Shown in pieces: positions 1 through 9,391 of a stretch of 64,000 bases of DNA; within the stretch, counting starts at the first letter, position 1; every line of letters begins with the position of its first letter. The translations under genes and the position numbers were made by a program. The stretch covers positions 1 to 64,000 of the forward strand of contig JAHCKS010000013.1 in the NCBI GenBank assembly GCA_026125665.1, written 5' to 3'. The stretch is from Rubrivivax sp. Lineage in GTDB: Bacteria > Pseudomonadota > Gammaproteobacteria > Burkholderiales > Burkholderiaceae_C. Under the pieces are notes generated by a model that saw nothing but the letters and a program-made list of their open reading frames with translations, did not search any database and had not been told where the DNA came from.

Positions 1-38
1 ACCGGCGGGGCACGTGGCGGCCGGTGTCGTCAACGGCG

Positions 39-1001
39 ATGGCGATTGAGCCGCGCGCATCCGCGGCCTCCGAGGCCACGCCGACGGCCCGTGCCGCCGA
101 AGGCCAGCCGGCAGCGCCGCCACCGGCCCCGGGCATCGAGCGGCTGGCGATGCCGCCGGCGCATGGCCACTCGGCGCCGCTCGCCTTCTGGCCCGCACAC
201 GCGCCGAGCGGCGGTGGCGGCGCGACATCGGCGGGCGGCGGCCCCGCGGTGCTCGTCCTGCCGGCACTCGGCGTGCCGGCGGGGGCGTACCGGCGCCTGG
301 CCGAAGCGCTGGCCGCCGCGGGCACACCCACCGGCGTGGCGGAGTGGCGCGGCGGCGGCGCGAGCGCGGTGCGCGCCGCGCGCGGCACCGACTGGGGCTA
401 CCTCGACCTGCTGCACCACGAGGTGCTGGGCGGCATCGCCGCGCTGCGCCAACGGCTCGAAGGCCGACCGGTCGCCATTGTCGGTCACTCGCTCGGTGCC
501 CATCTCGGGCTGATGGCACGCGCCGAGGCGACGCCGGGGCTGGCCGGCGTGCTGACGGTGGCCGCTGGCACGCCGACGATGCGCTTCTTCGCGCCCAAGC
601 TGCGCTGGCAGATCCGCGTCGTGCTCGCGGTGCACCGCGCCAGCGGCCCGCTGCTCGGCTACTTCCCCGGCCACCGCATCGGCTTCGGCGGCCGACAGCC
701 GCGCAAGCTGATGGACGAATGGGGACTGCTGGCGCGCCTGGGCCGCTTCGAGATCGGCGGGCGCAACCTGCTCGCCCCGCGCAGCGAAGAGGCGCGGCGC
801 ATCCCCGTGCACGCGTTGACCCTGCCGCGTGACCACTACGCGCCGCGCGCGGCCACGGTGCACCTGCTCGAGCTGGCGGGGGTCGGTGCCGAGCACATCG
901 AGCGGTTCGAGGGGCCGGGGCCGCTCGGGCACTTCGACTGGCTGAGAGATCCGGCCGCGCTGGCGATGCGAATGCAGGCCGTTGTGGCGGCGTGGGGTTG
1001 A
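39..1001 (+). CDS. alpha/beta fold hydrolase (COG4757-like)
   Basis: Predicted serine hydrolase of unknown substrate. The nucleophile elbow GHSLG sits at about residues 149-153, and a late GHFDW motif probably supplies the catalytic His. The central run with IGFGGRQPR resembles the predicted-hydrolase family COG4757, which lacks a defined reaction. The N-terminal 40 residues are Ala/Pro-rich and low complexity, and no convincing signal peptide is seen. ATG 39 was chosen; an in-frame GTG at 24 adds five residues, and neither has a clear ribosome site. It is convergent with lipA, so it is probably a single-gene unit. Family assignment is fairly safe; the function is not known. Confidence 0.8.
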   Translation: MAIEPRASAASEATPTARAAEGQPAAPPPAPGIERLAMPPAHGHSAPLAFWPAHAPSGGGGATSAGGGPAVLVLPALGVPAGAYRRLAEALAAAGTPTGVAEWRGGGASAVRAARGTDWGYLDLLHHEVLGGIAALRQRLEGRPVAIVGHSLGAHLGLMARAEATPGLAGVLTVAAGTPTMRFFAPKLRWQIRVVLAVHRASGPLLGYFPGHRIGFGGRQPRKLMDEWGLLARLGRFEIGGRNLLAPRSEEARRIPVHALTLPRDHYAPRAATVHLLELAGVGAEHIERFEGPGPLGHFDWLRDPAALAMRMQAVVAAWG

Positions 1002-1043
1002 GCGAGCTCCGGAGCGTCGCACAACCCGGTGATCAACCGCGGA

Positions 1044-2012
1044 TCACACGGCCCCAACGACCCCCGCCGCGTGCGCCTGCCGATCCGCGTGGTAGCTGCT
1101 GCGCACGAGCGCCCCCACCGCCGCGTGCGTGAAGCCCATCGCCGCCGCCTCGCGCCCGAACATGGCGAAGGTGTCGGGGTGCACGTAGCGCCGCACCGGC
1201 AGGTGGTGGCCGCTCGGGGCGAGGTACTGCCCGATGGTGAGCATGTCGATGCCGTGCGCGCGCATGTCGCGCATCACCTGCAGGATCTCGTCGTCGGTTT
1301 CGCCGAGGCCCACCATCAGGCCGCTCTTCGTCGGCACGCCCGGTACCTCGGCCTTGAACTTCGCGAGCAGGTTCAGGCTGAACGCGTAGTCCGAGCCCGG
1401 CCGCGCTTCCTTGTACAGCCGCGGCACCGTCTCGAGGTTGTGGTTCATCACGTCCGGCGGCGCCGCTTTCAGGATGCCGAGCGCACGGTCGTCACGGCCG
1501 CGGAAGTCGGGCGTGAGGATCTCGATCTGCGTCGCCGGTGACAGCTCGCGCGTCCGGCGGATGCAATCGACGAAGTGCGCCGCGCCGCCGTCGCGCAGGT
1601 CGTCGCGGTCGACGCTGGTGATGACGACGTACCTGAGCTTCAGCGCCGCGATCGTCTTGGCCAGGTTCACCGGTTCGTCGGCGTCGAGCGGGTCGGGCCG
1701 GCCGTGCCCCACGTCGCAGAACGGGCAGCGCCGCGTGCACTTGTCGCCCATGATCATGAAGGTGGCCGTGCCGTTGCCGAAGCACTCGCCGATGTTCGGG
1801 CAGCTCGCCTCCTCGCACACCGTGTGCAGGCGGTGCTCGCGCAGGATCTGCTTGATCTCGTAGAAGCGGGTCGAGGGCGACCCGGCCCTGACGCGGATCC
1901 ACTCCGGCTTCTTCAGCACCTCGCCCGCGGGCACCACCTTGATCGGGATGCGAGAGGTCTTCGCCTGCGACTTCTGCTTGGCGGTGGGGTCGTAGGCCGG
2001 CGTGGTGGTCAT
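1044..2012 (-). CDS. lipA: lipoyl synthase LipA
   Basis: Radical SAM enzyme that inserts two sulfur atoms into protein-bound octanoyl groups to make lipoyl cofactor for 2-oxoacid dehydrogenases and the glycine cleavage system. The auxiliary cluster cysteines are C66, C71 and C77 ([12 protein letters not shown]). The radical SAM triad is C92, C96 and C99 (CTRRCPFC). The conserved RSSY serine near the C terminus is present. The 322-residue length is normal. The expected partner lipB lies 2 kb upstream on the same strand but is separated by two genes of opposite orientation, so lipA must use its own promoter; a possible -10 TAGAAT is at 2051-2046. Confidence 0.97.
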   Translation of the reverse strand: MTTTPAYDPTAKQKSQAKTSRIPIKVVPAGEVLKKPEWIRVRAGSPSTRFYEIKQILREHRLHTVCEEASCPNIGECFGNGTATFMIMGDKCTRRCPFCDVGHGRPDPLDADEPVNLAKTIAALKLRYVVITSVDRDDLRDGGAAHFVDCIRRTRELSPATQIEILTPDFRGRDDRALGILKAAPPDVMNHNLETVPRLYKEARPGSDYAFSLNLLAKFKAEVPGVPTKSGLMVGLGETDDEILQVMRDMRAHGIDMLTIGQYLAPSGHHLPVRRYVHPDTFAMFGREAAAMGFTHAAVGALVRSSYHADRQAHAAGVVGAV

Positions 2013-2150
2013 GAGCGGCAGCGCGCGTGCAGGAGTCGGATCCCCATTCTAGGTGGCGTGCATCCGCGCGCAGGCCCCGGGCGTAAAGACCGCAGCCCGA
2101 GGCCCCGGAGCGCTTTCTCTCGCCCACTTCGACCGACAGGAGAGTCCACC

Positions 2151-3707
2151 ATGCACACCGCCCGCTTCCGCGCGGCGCCGGTCGTGGCCGCATTGCTCGC
2201 GGCCACCGCCGGCCTCGCCACCGCCCCCACCACCACCTTCGCCTCCAGCCACCGCGAGGCGCCGTTCATCACCACCGCGCCCAAGGTGGACGGCACCGAC
2301 TTCTACATGTTCCGCAGCTACGAGCCGGGGCGCGACGGCTACGTGACGCTGATCGCCAACTACCAGCCGCTGCAGCACCCCTACGGCGGCCCCAACTACT
2401 TCAAGATGGATCCGGACGCGCTGTACGAGATCCACGTCGACAACAACGGCGACGCGCGCGAGGACCTGACGTTCCAGTTCCGCTTCAAGAACCGGCTGGC
2501 CAACAACGGCAACGGCGTCACGCTGTCGATCGGGGGCAAGGACGTCGCCATCCCGCTGACGCAGGCCGGCCAGATCACCTCCCCCGGATCGACCGCCAGC
2601 AACGTCGACGAGAGCTACACCGTCACGCTGGTGCGCGGCGACCGCCGCGGTGGCCAGCGCGCCGCGCTCACCAATGTCAGCGGCGGCGGCACCAGCTTCC
2701 CCAAGCCGGTGGACAACATCGGCACGAAGACGATCCCCGACTACGCCGGCTACGCCGCGCAGCACGTCCATGGCGTCAACATCCCCGGCTGCGGCATGCC
2801 CGGCAAGGTCTTCGTCGGCCAGCGCAAGGACGCCTTCGCCGTCAACCTGGGCACGATCTTCGACCTCGTCAACGCGCCGCTGTCGGTGATCACGAACCCG
2901 GCGCTGATCGGCGCGGCGCCGAACACGATCGACGGATCCAACGTCACGACGCTGGCGCTGGAGGTGCACAAGAGCTGCCTCACCGCCGGAGGCGACCCGG
3001 TCATCGGCGGCTGGACCACGGCCAGCCTGCGCCAGGCGCGCATCCTCGACCCGACGCCGCGCGCCGGCCACCAGACCACCGACTTCAACGGCGGCGCGTG
3101 GGTGCAGGTGTCGCGCCTGGGCATGCCGCTCGTCAACGAGGTGGTCATCGGCCTGAAGGACAAGGACCGCTTCAACGGCTCGCAGCCGAGGAACGACACG
3201 CAGTTCGCCGACTACGTGACGAACCCCACCTTCCCGAAGCTGCTGGAGATCGCGCTCGGCATCCCGGGCACGAGCCCGACGAACTTCCCGCGGCTGGACC
3301 TGGTGACGACGTTCCTCACCGGCATCGGCGGCGTGAACAAGCCGGCCAACGTCACGCCTTCGGAGATGCTGCGCCTGAACACCGACATCGAGCCGGTGCC
3401 GTTCGCGCAGCAGAACCGGCTGGGCATCGTCGGCGCCATCCTCGCCGGGCAGAGCGACCGCGCAGGCTTCCCGAACGGCCGCCGGCCGAAGGACGACATC
3501 GTCGACATCTCGCTCGTGGCGGTGATGGGCGGCCTGTGCGTGGCCAACGGCAACAGCGACGCGCTCGGCTTCGGCGCGGCATGCAACCCGAGCGCCGTGC
3601 CGCTGGGCACGACGGCGTTCAACCTGCACGACGCGGTGGACCAGGCGGTGGTGCCGCTGCTGCCGGGCTTCCCGTACCTGGCGACGCCGACGCCCGGGGC
3701 GCAATGA
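2151..3707 (+). CDS. DUF4331 family exported protein
   Basis: 518-residue exported protein. An N-terminal signal peptide (about residues 1-27) is followed by SSHREAPFI and then DGTDFYMFRSYE, the hallmark opening of the DUF4331 family. Members are widespread secreted or periplasmic proteins without a proven activity. ATG 2151 follows a good AGGAGAG ribosome site; the upstream part of this reading frame is antisense to lipA and is not coding. The stop overlaps a possible ATG of the next gene (ATGA), and the next gene's preferred start is 20 bases on, so the two are probably co-transcribed. Function unknown. Confidence 0.88.
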   Translation: MHTARFRAAPVVAALLAATAGLATAPTTTFASSHREAPFITTAPKVDGTDFYMFRSYEPGRDGYVTLIANYQPLQHPYGGPNYFKMDPDALYEIHVDNNGDAREDLTFQFRFKNRLANNGNGVTLSIGGKDVAIPLTQAGQITSPGSTASNVDESYTVTLVRGDRRGGQRAALTNVSGGGTSFPKPVDNIGTKTIPDYAGYAAQHVHGVNIPGCGMPGKVFVGQRKDAFAVNLGTIFDLVNAPLSVITNPALIGAAPNTIDGSNVTTLALEVHKSCLTAGGDPVIGGWTTASLRQARILDPTPRAGHQTTDFNGGAWVQVSRLGMPLVNEVVIGLKDKDRFNGSQPRNDTQFADYVTNPTFPKLLEIALGIPGTSPTNFPRLDLVTTFLTGIGGVNKPANVTPSEMLRLNTDIEPVPFAQQNRLGIVGAILAGQSDRAGFPNGRRPKDDIVDISLVAVMGGLCVANGNSDALGFGAACNPSAVPLGTTAFNLHDAVDQAVVPLLPGFPYLATPTPGAQ

Positions 3708-3727
3708 GCGCGCGCAGGAGAGCCACG

Positions 3728-4030
3728 ATGAAGACGACACCCTCACCACGCCCGGGCCCGACGGCACGCTCGGCCATCCCCGCTGCGATTGCCGCCTGTG
3801 CCGCCGCCATGCTGCTCGCCGCCTGCGGCGGCAGCGATGGCTACGACGACGCTCCGGCCGAAGACCCGACGCAGGTTCCCGCGAGCGCGACGAGCTCGAC
3901 CAGCGCCTGGTTCATGTTCGCGCGCGCGCTGGCCCTGGCGCCGAACGACACGGGCGAACCGCTGCTGCTGACGGGCGTCGCCGAGATGCCCACCAGCGAG
4001 AGCGAGGAGGCGGCGACCGTCAGCCCCTGA
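3728..4030 (+). CDS. small lipoprotein, partner of the DUF4331 gene
   Basis: About 100 residues with a signal peptide ending in a lipobox (LLAAC, then GG), so it is probably a lipid-anchored envelope protein. The mature part is acidic, with an Asp/Glu/Pro-rich start followed by a Ser/Ala-rich stretch; no known domain is recognised. ATG 3728 was preferred because AGGAGA lies six bases upstream; an earlier ATG at 3704 overlaps the stop of the DUF4331 gene. Tight spacing implies the two proteins are made together, perhaps as an envelope pair. The function is not inferable. Confidence 0.72.
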   Translation: MKTTPSPRPGPTARSAIPAAIAACAAAMLLAACGGSDGYDDAPAEDPTQVPASATSSTSAWFMFARALALAPNDTGEPLLLTGVAEMPTSESEEAATVSP

Positions 4031-4104
4031 CGACCCGCGGGCACCCGGGCGGCGCGGGCACCGCGCGCGCCGGCACCACCGCCGGCGCGTGCGAGGCGCC
4101 TCCG

Positions 4105-4764
4105 TCAGCCCAGATGCCGCGCCAGGCTCGCCGCGAGCCTGTGCGCGGCATCGTTCCATGTGCAGCGCACGCCGAGCATCGCCAGGTCCACGGTGGCCAG
4201 GCCCTTGTAGCCGCAGGGGTCGATGCGCGTGAAGGGCTCGAGGTCCATCGCGACGTTCAGCGCCACACCGTGGTAGGTGCAGTGGCTGCTGACCTTGATG
4301 CCGAGCGCGGCCACCTTGCCCAGGCCACGCAGCGGGTCGGCCACATCGGGCTGCAACACGGCATGGCTCGTGGGGTCGGCCAGGCGCAGGTACACGCCCG
4401 GCGCGCTGCGCACGCGGTGGCCGGTGAGGCCGAGCTCGGCAAGCAGGTCGATCACGGCCTGCTCGAGCCGATAGACGTACTCCTTGACGAAGTAGCCGCG
4501 CCGGCGCAGGTCGAGCAGCGGATAGGCCACCACCTGCCCGGGGCCGTGGTACGTGACCTGGCCGCCGCGGTCGGTGCGCACGACCGGGATGTCGCCGGCG
4601 TGCAGGACATGCTGCTCGCGGCCGGCGATGCCTTGCGTGAAGACGGGGTCGTGCTCGACGAGCCAGAGCTCGTCGTCGGTGTCGGCGGTGCGGCCGCGCG
4701 TGAAGGCGCGCATCGCCGCTTCGGTTTCGGCATAGGGCCGGCGGCCGAGCAGGTGCGTGCGCAT
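4105..4764 (-). CDS. lipB: octanoyltransferase LipB
   Basis: Transfers octanoate from acyl carrier protein to lipoyl domains, giving the substrate of LipA. The [12 protein letters not shown] motif is at residues 66-77. The acyl-enzyme Cys is C184 in DPCG and the partner Lys is K150. Between VYLRL and GKVAALG there is an insertion of about 17 residues (about 129-147) compared with the compact family loop. ATG 4764 was chosen since homology begins here; the longer frame upstream is not LipB-like. A possible -10 TAGACT at 4777-4772 would give an almost leaderless mRNA, which is tentative. Confidence 0.95.
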   Translation of the reverse strand: MRTHLLGRRPYAETEAAMRAFTRGRTADTDDELWLVEHDPVFTQGIAGREQHVLHAGDIPVVRTDRGGQVTYHGPGQVVAYPLLDLRRRGYFVKEYVYRLEQAVIDLLAELGLTGHRVRSAPGVYLRLADPTSHAVLQPDVADPLRGLGKVAALGIKVSSHCTYHGVALNVAMDLEPFTRIDPCGYKGLATVDLAMLGVRCTWNDAAHRLAASLARHLG

Positions 4765-4961
4765 AGGGTGCAGTCTAGGCGGGCCGGCGCGCACACCGGC
4801 GGCGGTCGGGCCCTGGGGGCCGGGCTCCCCTACGCGGCTCGAACTGCTGGCGCCCCTGAGCGGCAGCGTTGTGGAATCGGCAAAGGCGAAGACCTGCCGT
4901 TCCAGCTCAGGCGCCTCGCGGGTCGCCTCCCGGGCGCGGCTTGGGCGTCGTCGCAGACATG

Positions 4962-5525
4962 TCAGAAGCCTTGGTGGACATGGTACCAAGCAGCCGATAG
5001 CTCGACGAACGCATCTTCATGCACCCGCCGCGGCACGGAGTTCGGGGAGTAGACGAGTCCACAGGCGTCGACCACGCCGCAGTTCGTGGCGATGAAGCGG
5101 ACCGTGCCGTGATGCACGTCGGCAGAGAGAACCGGGAACAGGCCGACCCACGACGAGAGCTCGGTGGCCGGATCGGCCAGCTTGCGTACAGCTGCTTCAG
5201 TCAGCGCACTTCGGCTGAGCTCAAAGCGCAACCGGAACAACGGATTGGTCAGTGGAGCAGTGCTCATGGCGAGGAGCGCCGCGGCGAGAAGCAGGACAAG
5301 CGGCGTTGCCAGGCGATGTGCACGCTCTGCGCGACGGGCTTGCCTCGAGAAGGCCAGCGTGCCTGCGAACAGCAGCGCGAGCAGGGCCCACCCGTACACC
5401 GTGTAGAGCAGCGCGATGATGCCGGTGCCGCTCTGGCTGTAGACGATGGGGAGGGGCAGGAACCAGATGCACGACAACCCGCTGGTGACGCGCAGGACTC
5501 TGATGGGCCACGAACCTGCAATCAC
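4962..5525 (-). CDS. hypothetical membrane protein
   Basis: About 187 residues, not recognised. Three hydrophobic segments are visible: one in the first 35 residues, one around [15 protein letters not shown] and one around [16 protein letters not shown] soluble C-terminal domain of about 85 residues contains [14 protein letters not shown]. The start is uncertain; GTG 5525 is the first plausible codon before the hydrophobic region, and the frame further upstream reads as non-coding repeat sequence. The codon pattern is less extreme than in neighbouring genes, which may mean recent acquisition. It stands alone on the strand. Confidence 0.6.
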   Translation of the reverse strand: MIAGSWPIRVLRVTSGLSCIWFLPLPIVYSQSGTGIIALLYTVYGWALLALLFAGTLAFSRQARRAERAHRLATPLVLLLAAALLAMSTAPLTNPLFRLRFELSRSALTEAAVRKLADPATELSSWVGLFPVLSADVHHGTVRFIATNCGVVDACGLVYSPNSVPRRVHEDAFVELSAAWYHVHQGF

Positions 5526-5696
5526 GACGCCCGACCGGTGTTCTCGACGGCGACTTCCGGGTTGCCACCGCCGCCGGCATGTTGCCACATGGCTTCGCAG
5601 GTAGGCACCTGCGAGAGTGCACGCGGCAGCTTGAGTGAGGCGCGCCTGTACCGCTTGCCCGCCAGCCAGCAGCGCTCCCCGACACCCAACCCGGTT

Positions 5697-5908
5697 GCGG
5701 CAAGGCCGCGGGCCCGAAGGGTGGCGGCGCAATCAGGAGCGGCGCCGAGCAGGCGAGCCCGGACACAAACCGTCCGGGGGCTTGTTCGTGCCTGGCGAGC
5801 GGCCGGGCCGCTGGTCCGGCGCGGCCCGCAAGGCCGGGGCTCGCGGCCCGCGCGCGTGCTCGCGCGAACCCACTTCCGACTCGCGCGGCTGTCCGAGTGG
5901 CACGAGCG
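5697..5908. repeat. hairpin repeat family A, left half
   Basis: The first 34 bases (5697-5730) are the exact reverse complement of 14758-14791, the right arm of another copy. The inner part, with GCGGCCCGCGCGCGT and CTGTCCGAGTGGCACGAGCG, closely matches the inner left half of the complete copy at 28071-28316. The right half and right arm are missing, apparently lost by deletion into the adjoining TonB-receptor fragment. Confidence 0.75.
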
Positions 5909-5961
5909 GACACCCCGCACGTTCGCGGCTCGTTCACGAACCCCGTCAGGTTGTTGGAGTC
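5909..5961 (-). pseudogene. remnant of a TonB-dependent receptor 3' end
   Basis: Matches 48 of 53 bases of the 3' end of the receptor gene at 14850-14902. Read on the minus strand it encodes NNLTGFVNEPRT within an 18-residue tail that nearly equals the receptor's C-terminal region. No more of the gene is detectable on either side, so this is a stump left after deletion. Confidence 0.75.
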
Positions 5962-6025
5962 ACCCGCCGCGATTCGCGCAGCAGGCGGTCTCGAAGCGAG
6001 TCGCTCGCGGAGCTCGCCCGCCGCC

Positions 6026-8308
6026 TCACGGCCCCAGCGCCCCGGCGAGGCTGCGCGCGATGTCGCCGCTGGCGAGCGGCTTGGCCAGCACTTCCGCGAT
6101 GCCCGCGGCCTGCGCGCGCGCCGCGAGCTCGGGCGTGACGTAGCCGCTCATCAGCACGATCGGCAGCCGCGGGCTGAGCTCGCGCATCTGCAGCGCCAGC
6201 TCGGTGCCGGCGAGCCCCGGCATCGCCTCGTCGAGCAGGGCCGCGTCGTAGCGCCGCGGCTCGCGCCGGAAGTCCTCCAGCGCCTGGCTGCCGCACGCGA
6301 AGCCCACCGGCTCGTAGCCGAGCCGCGCCAGCATCTCCTCGCCCACCTGCACCAGCACCTCCTCGTCGTCGACCAGCAGCACGGTCTGGCCACGGCCGCG
6401 CGGCAGCGTGCCTTCGTCGGCCACGCACGCCACGGTGGCCGTGCCGTGGCGCGGCAGGTAGACGCTGAACGTGGTGCCGCGGCCGACCTCGCTCGCGACG
6501 TCGATGCCGCCGTCCAGGTCGGCGACGATGCCGTGCACGAGCGACAGGCCGAGGCCGGTGCCGGCGCCCACGCCTTTCGTGCTGAAGAACGGGTCGAAGA
6601 TGCGGTCGATGACCGTGCGCGCGATGCCGGTGCCGGTGTCGTGCACGCCCAGGCGCAGGTAGGTGCCGGCGCGCAGCACGTGCGTCGTCACGGTCAGCGG
6701 CTCGTCGACCTGCACGATGCAAAGCGTCACGGTCAGCCGGCCGCCGCGCGGCATGGCCTGCACGGCGTTCGTGCACAGGTTCATCACCACCTGGTGCACC
6801 TGCGTCGGGTCGCCCATCACTGCGGCGTCTCCGCCTTCGAGCTCGCGCTCGAGCTGCACGCCGGGCGGCAGCGAGACCGCCAGCTGGTCCAGCGTCTCGG
6901 TCACCGTGGCCTGCACCGGCACCGGCACGGTCTCGCCCATGCCGGCGCGGCTGAACAGCAGGATACGGGCCACCAGCGCCTTGGCGCGCAGGCCCGCGGT
7001 CATCACCGCGTCGACGTGCCGGCGCAGCGCCGTGCCCTCGCGCGACTCCTGCTGCGCCATCTCGCCGAAGCCGAGCACGGCGCCGAGGATGTTGTTGAAG
7101 TCGTGCGCGATGCCGCCGGCCAGCGTGCCCATCGCCTCGAGCTTCTGCGCCTGGCGCAGCCGCGCCGCAAGGCGCTCGCGTTCGGCCTGCGCGAGCCGGC
7201 GCTCGGTCACGTCCTCCATCGAGCCGGCCATGCGGTACGCACGGCCGCTCGCGTCGCGCACCGCCGCGCCACGGTAGCGGAACCAGCGCACCGCCCCGGA
7301 AGGCAGCTCGGCCCGGTGCTCGACCTCGAACAGGCGGGTGTCGCCGCGCAGCGCGGCGCCGATGGCGGCGCGCACGGCGGGCCGGTCCTCCTCGTGGCAG
7401 CGCTGCAGCGCCAGCCAGCGGCGGCGCCCGCGCACCGCTTCGCCGGGCTCGATGCCGAGCAGCTGCTGCGCGCGCGGCGAGAGGTAGAGCAGGTCGCGCG
7501 TCAGGTTCCAGTCCCAGATGCCCTGCTCGGCGCCGGCCACGGCGAGCTGGTAGCGCTGCTCCGATTCGCGCAGCGCCGCGTTGGCCGCCAGCAGCGACTG
7601 CGCCATCGCGTTGACGGCGCGCGCCGTGGCGCCGAGTTCATCGTCGCTGCGGCTCTCGCAGCGCACCGACAGGTCGCCGCGCTCGATCGCCGAGGCGGCC
7701 GCCTGCAGGCGGGCCAGCGGCACCAGGCCACGACGCGCGACCGCCACGACGAGGCCGACGAGCAGCAGCACCAGCGCCGCGGCCGCGGCCAGCACGATGG
7801 CGGCGACGACCCGGTACTCGCGCCGCTGCTCGGCGGCGATGGCGGTGCCCCAGCGGTGCCGCGCGTCGACCAGCTCCTGCATCTCGCTCACCAGGCGCTC
7901 CACCATCAGCTCGCGCCGGCGCTGCGCCAGGTCCGAGTCGGGGCCGGCGAAGGCCTGCACGAGCCGGGCGTACAGCGGCTGCAGGTCCAGCACGCGCTCG
8001 CGCAGCTCGCCCAGCGAAAGTCGTGCCGGCTGGGCCGGCAGCGAACGCGCCAGCGCCCCTTCCACCGTCTGCACCAGGCGCGCGTGCTGCGCGTGCCACT
8101 GCGTCGTCGCGCGCTCGCCGCCGTACACCGTGAGCTCCTGCGTCAGCGCCAGCAGGTTGGCCAGCGCGCGCGCCACGTCCTGGTTGTCGGCCTGCGCCTG
8201 CAGGCCGGCGGCGCTGCGCTGTGCCCCGTGCAGCAGCGCGGCGACGATGACCAGCGCCACGAGCGACGCGCCGGCCACCGCCGCCAGCAGTTGCGTGCGA
8301 ATGCGCAT
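6026..8308 (-). CDS. hybrid sensor histidine kinase with receiver domain
   Basis: 760-residue membrane kinase. TM1 is about 6-27, a periplasmic domain of about 140 residues follows, TM2 is about 168-191, then HAMP (about 191-245), PAS (about 250-370), a DHp domain with H402 in GGIAHDFNN, an ATPase domain (DTGTGI 557-562, GTGLGLSL 583-590) and a C-terminal receiver with phospho-acceptor D693 in LLDEAMP. The architecture predicts phosphorelay to an unlinked output protein, since no DNA-binding regulator of the usual kind lies beside it. It starts 27 bases after a periplasmic binding-protein gene, which suggests that protein presents the ligand to the sensor domain. Confidence 0.93.
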   Translation of the reverse strand: MRIRTQLLAAVAGASLVALVIVAALLHGAQRSAAGLQAQADNQDVARALANLLALTQELTVYGGERATTQWHAQHARLVQTVEGALARSLPAQPARLSLGELRERVLDLQPLYARLVQAFAGPDSDLAQRRRELMVERLVSEMQELVDARHRWGTAIAAEQRREYRVVAAIVLAAAAALVLLLVGLVVAVARRGLVPLARLQAAASAIERGDLSVRCESRSDDELGATARAVNAMAQSLLAANAALRESEQRYQLAVAGAEQGIWDWNLTRDLLYLSPRAQQLLGIEPGEAVRGRRRWLALQRCHEEDRPAVRAAIGAALRGDTRLFEVEHRAELPSGAVRWFRYRGAAVRDASGRAYRMAGSMEDVTERRLAQAERERLAARLRQAQKLEAMGTLAGGIAHDFNNILGAVLGFGEMAQQESREGTALRRHVDAVMTAGLRAKALVARILLFSRAGMGETVPVPVQATVTETLDQLAVSLPPGVQLERELEGGDAAVMGDPTQVHQVVMNLCTNAVQAMPRGGRLTVTLCIVQVDEPLTVTTHVLRAGTYLRLGVHDTGTGIARTVIDRIFDPFFSTKGVGAGTGLGLSLVHGIVADLDGGIDVASEVGRGTTFSVYLPRHGTATVACVADEGTLPRGRGQTVLLVDDEEVLVQVGEEMLARLGYEPVGFACGSQALEDFRREPRRYDAALLDEAMPGLAGTELALQMRELSPRLPIVLMSGYVTPELAARAQAAGIAEVLAKPLASGDIARSLAGALGP

Positions 8309-8335
8309 GGCCGTGCCGCCTCGCCCGTGGCCGGG

Positions 8336-9391
8336 TCAGTGGATCAGCGTCACCGCCGCCGGATCGGCGCGGCGCAGCGCCGCCGGCGCGATGAACTGCA
8401 GGTGGTTGGGGATGCGGCTGCCGCGCGGCGCGTGCCCTTCGCGCAGCGCCCAGCGTGCCTGTCCCTCCAGCGTGCTGACGAGCGGCTGGTCGAGTGACAG
8501 GCGGTAGTCGAAGTCGGCCCAGGTCGCCTCGACGAAGCCGGCGTCGACCTGCATGCGCTGGTGCAGGAGGGCGCGCGCCTCGCGCGGGCGCTCCTGGATG
8601 AAACGCTGCGCACGCAACAGCGCGCGCAGCAGCTTCACGAGGTCGGCCTCGCGCTCGGCCGCGAGCGTGCGGCGCGCGACGAGGTTGAAGGTCTCCTTGT
8701 AGATGCGTGCGGCGGGCAGCACGACGCCGTCGCCGCCGAGCGCGCGCAGCGAGCCGTGGGCGAACGGCTCGAAGGTCGACACGGCGTCGACGCGGCCTTC
8801 GGTGATCGCCGCCTCGATCTGCTCCGGCGCCAGCGCGACGACGGTCACGCGGCGCGGGTCGACGCCGTGATAGAGCAGCGCGAGGTCCAGGAAGTAGTGC
8901 GCGCTGGTGCCGGGGATCGTGCCGACACGTTTGCCGACCAGGTCGGCCACCTCGCCGATGCCGGCGCCGCGCCGCGCCACCAGCTTCACGTCGCGCTTGG
9001 AGGTGGCGAAGGTGGCGACGATGGCGAAGTCGGCGCGCACCAGGCTGTTGAACATCACCGGCATCTCCGACGCCGTGGCCAGCGCCACCTCGCCTTCGAG
9101 CATCGACTGCAGGCAGCGGTGCCCGCCGAGGCAGGGCCGCAGCTGCACTGCCACGCCCTCCTGGGCGAAGTAGTCGTGCGCCTCGGCGACGAAGAGCGGC
9201 AGCGAGAGCGACGAGCGCGAGACCGCGACTGTCAGCGGTTGCGCCAGCACGCCCGAGGCGGCGAGCAGCAGCGCCAGGCCGCCGACGAACTGGCGCCAGG
9301 GCCCGGACCTTCCCCCCCGCCGGGGTCGCGACGAGGCGGCGGCAACACCACAACCGGGCACCCGCTCGGCGGGCACCGGTACTGGAGGCAT
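8336..9391 (-). CDS. NMT1/THI5-type periplasmic substrate-binding protein
   Basis: About 351 residues, exported (hydrophobic FVGGLALLLAASGVLA segment, cleavage near AQP). The fold is that of SsuA/TauA/ThiY-type binding proteins: LPLFVAEAHDYFAQEGV, then a GKRVGTIPGTSAHYFL hinge segment and EGRVDAVSTFEP. Such proteins usually serve ABC importers of sulfonates, nitrate, taurine or pyrimidines, but no permease or ATPase gene is next to it. The following gene is a hybrid histidine kinase, so a sensing role is more likely than transport. ATG 9391 was chosen; ATG 9406 is also possible. Confidence 0.87.
   Translation of the reverse strand: MPPVPVPAERVPGCGVAAASSRPRRGGRSGPWRQFVGGLALLLAASGVLAQPLTVAVSRSSLSLPLFVAEAHDYFAQEGVAVQLRPCLGGHRCLQSMLEGEVALATASEMPVMFNSLVRADFAIVATFATSKRDVKLVARRGAGIGEVADLVGKRVGTIPGTSAHYFLDLALLYHGVDPRRVTVVALAPEQIEAAITEGRVDAVSTFEPFAHGSLRALGGDGVVLPAARIYKETFNLVARRTLAAEREADLVKLLRALLRAQRFIQERPREARALLHQRMQVDAGFVEATWADFDYRLSLDQPLVSTLEGQARWALREGHAPRGSRIPNHLQFIAPAALRRADPAAVTLIH

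Larger units (their letters stand above)
5526..6025. other. non-coding stretch with repeat half-element and gene remnant
   Basis: No credible gene. It holds the left half of a hairpin repeat (5697-5908) joined directly to a 53-base fragment of a TonB receptor 3' end (5909-5961). From 5962 to 6025 there is only the downstream flank of the histidine kinase gene. Confidence 0.7.

Noticed and set aside
30-1022. Long open frame opposite the alpha/beta hydrolase gene, and many similar long frames across the window
   Set aside because: Rich in Arg, Ala, Gly and His with no domain motifs; these are antisense or out-of-frame shadows caused by very high GC content.
1575-2150. Upstream part of the frame that continues into the DUF4331 protein
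   Set aside because: It is antisense to lipA and has no protein-like character; the ribosome site and signal peptide place the start at 2151.
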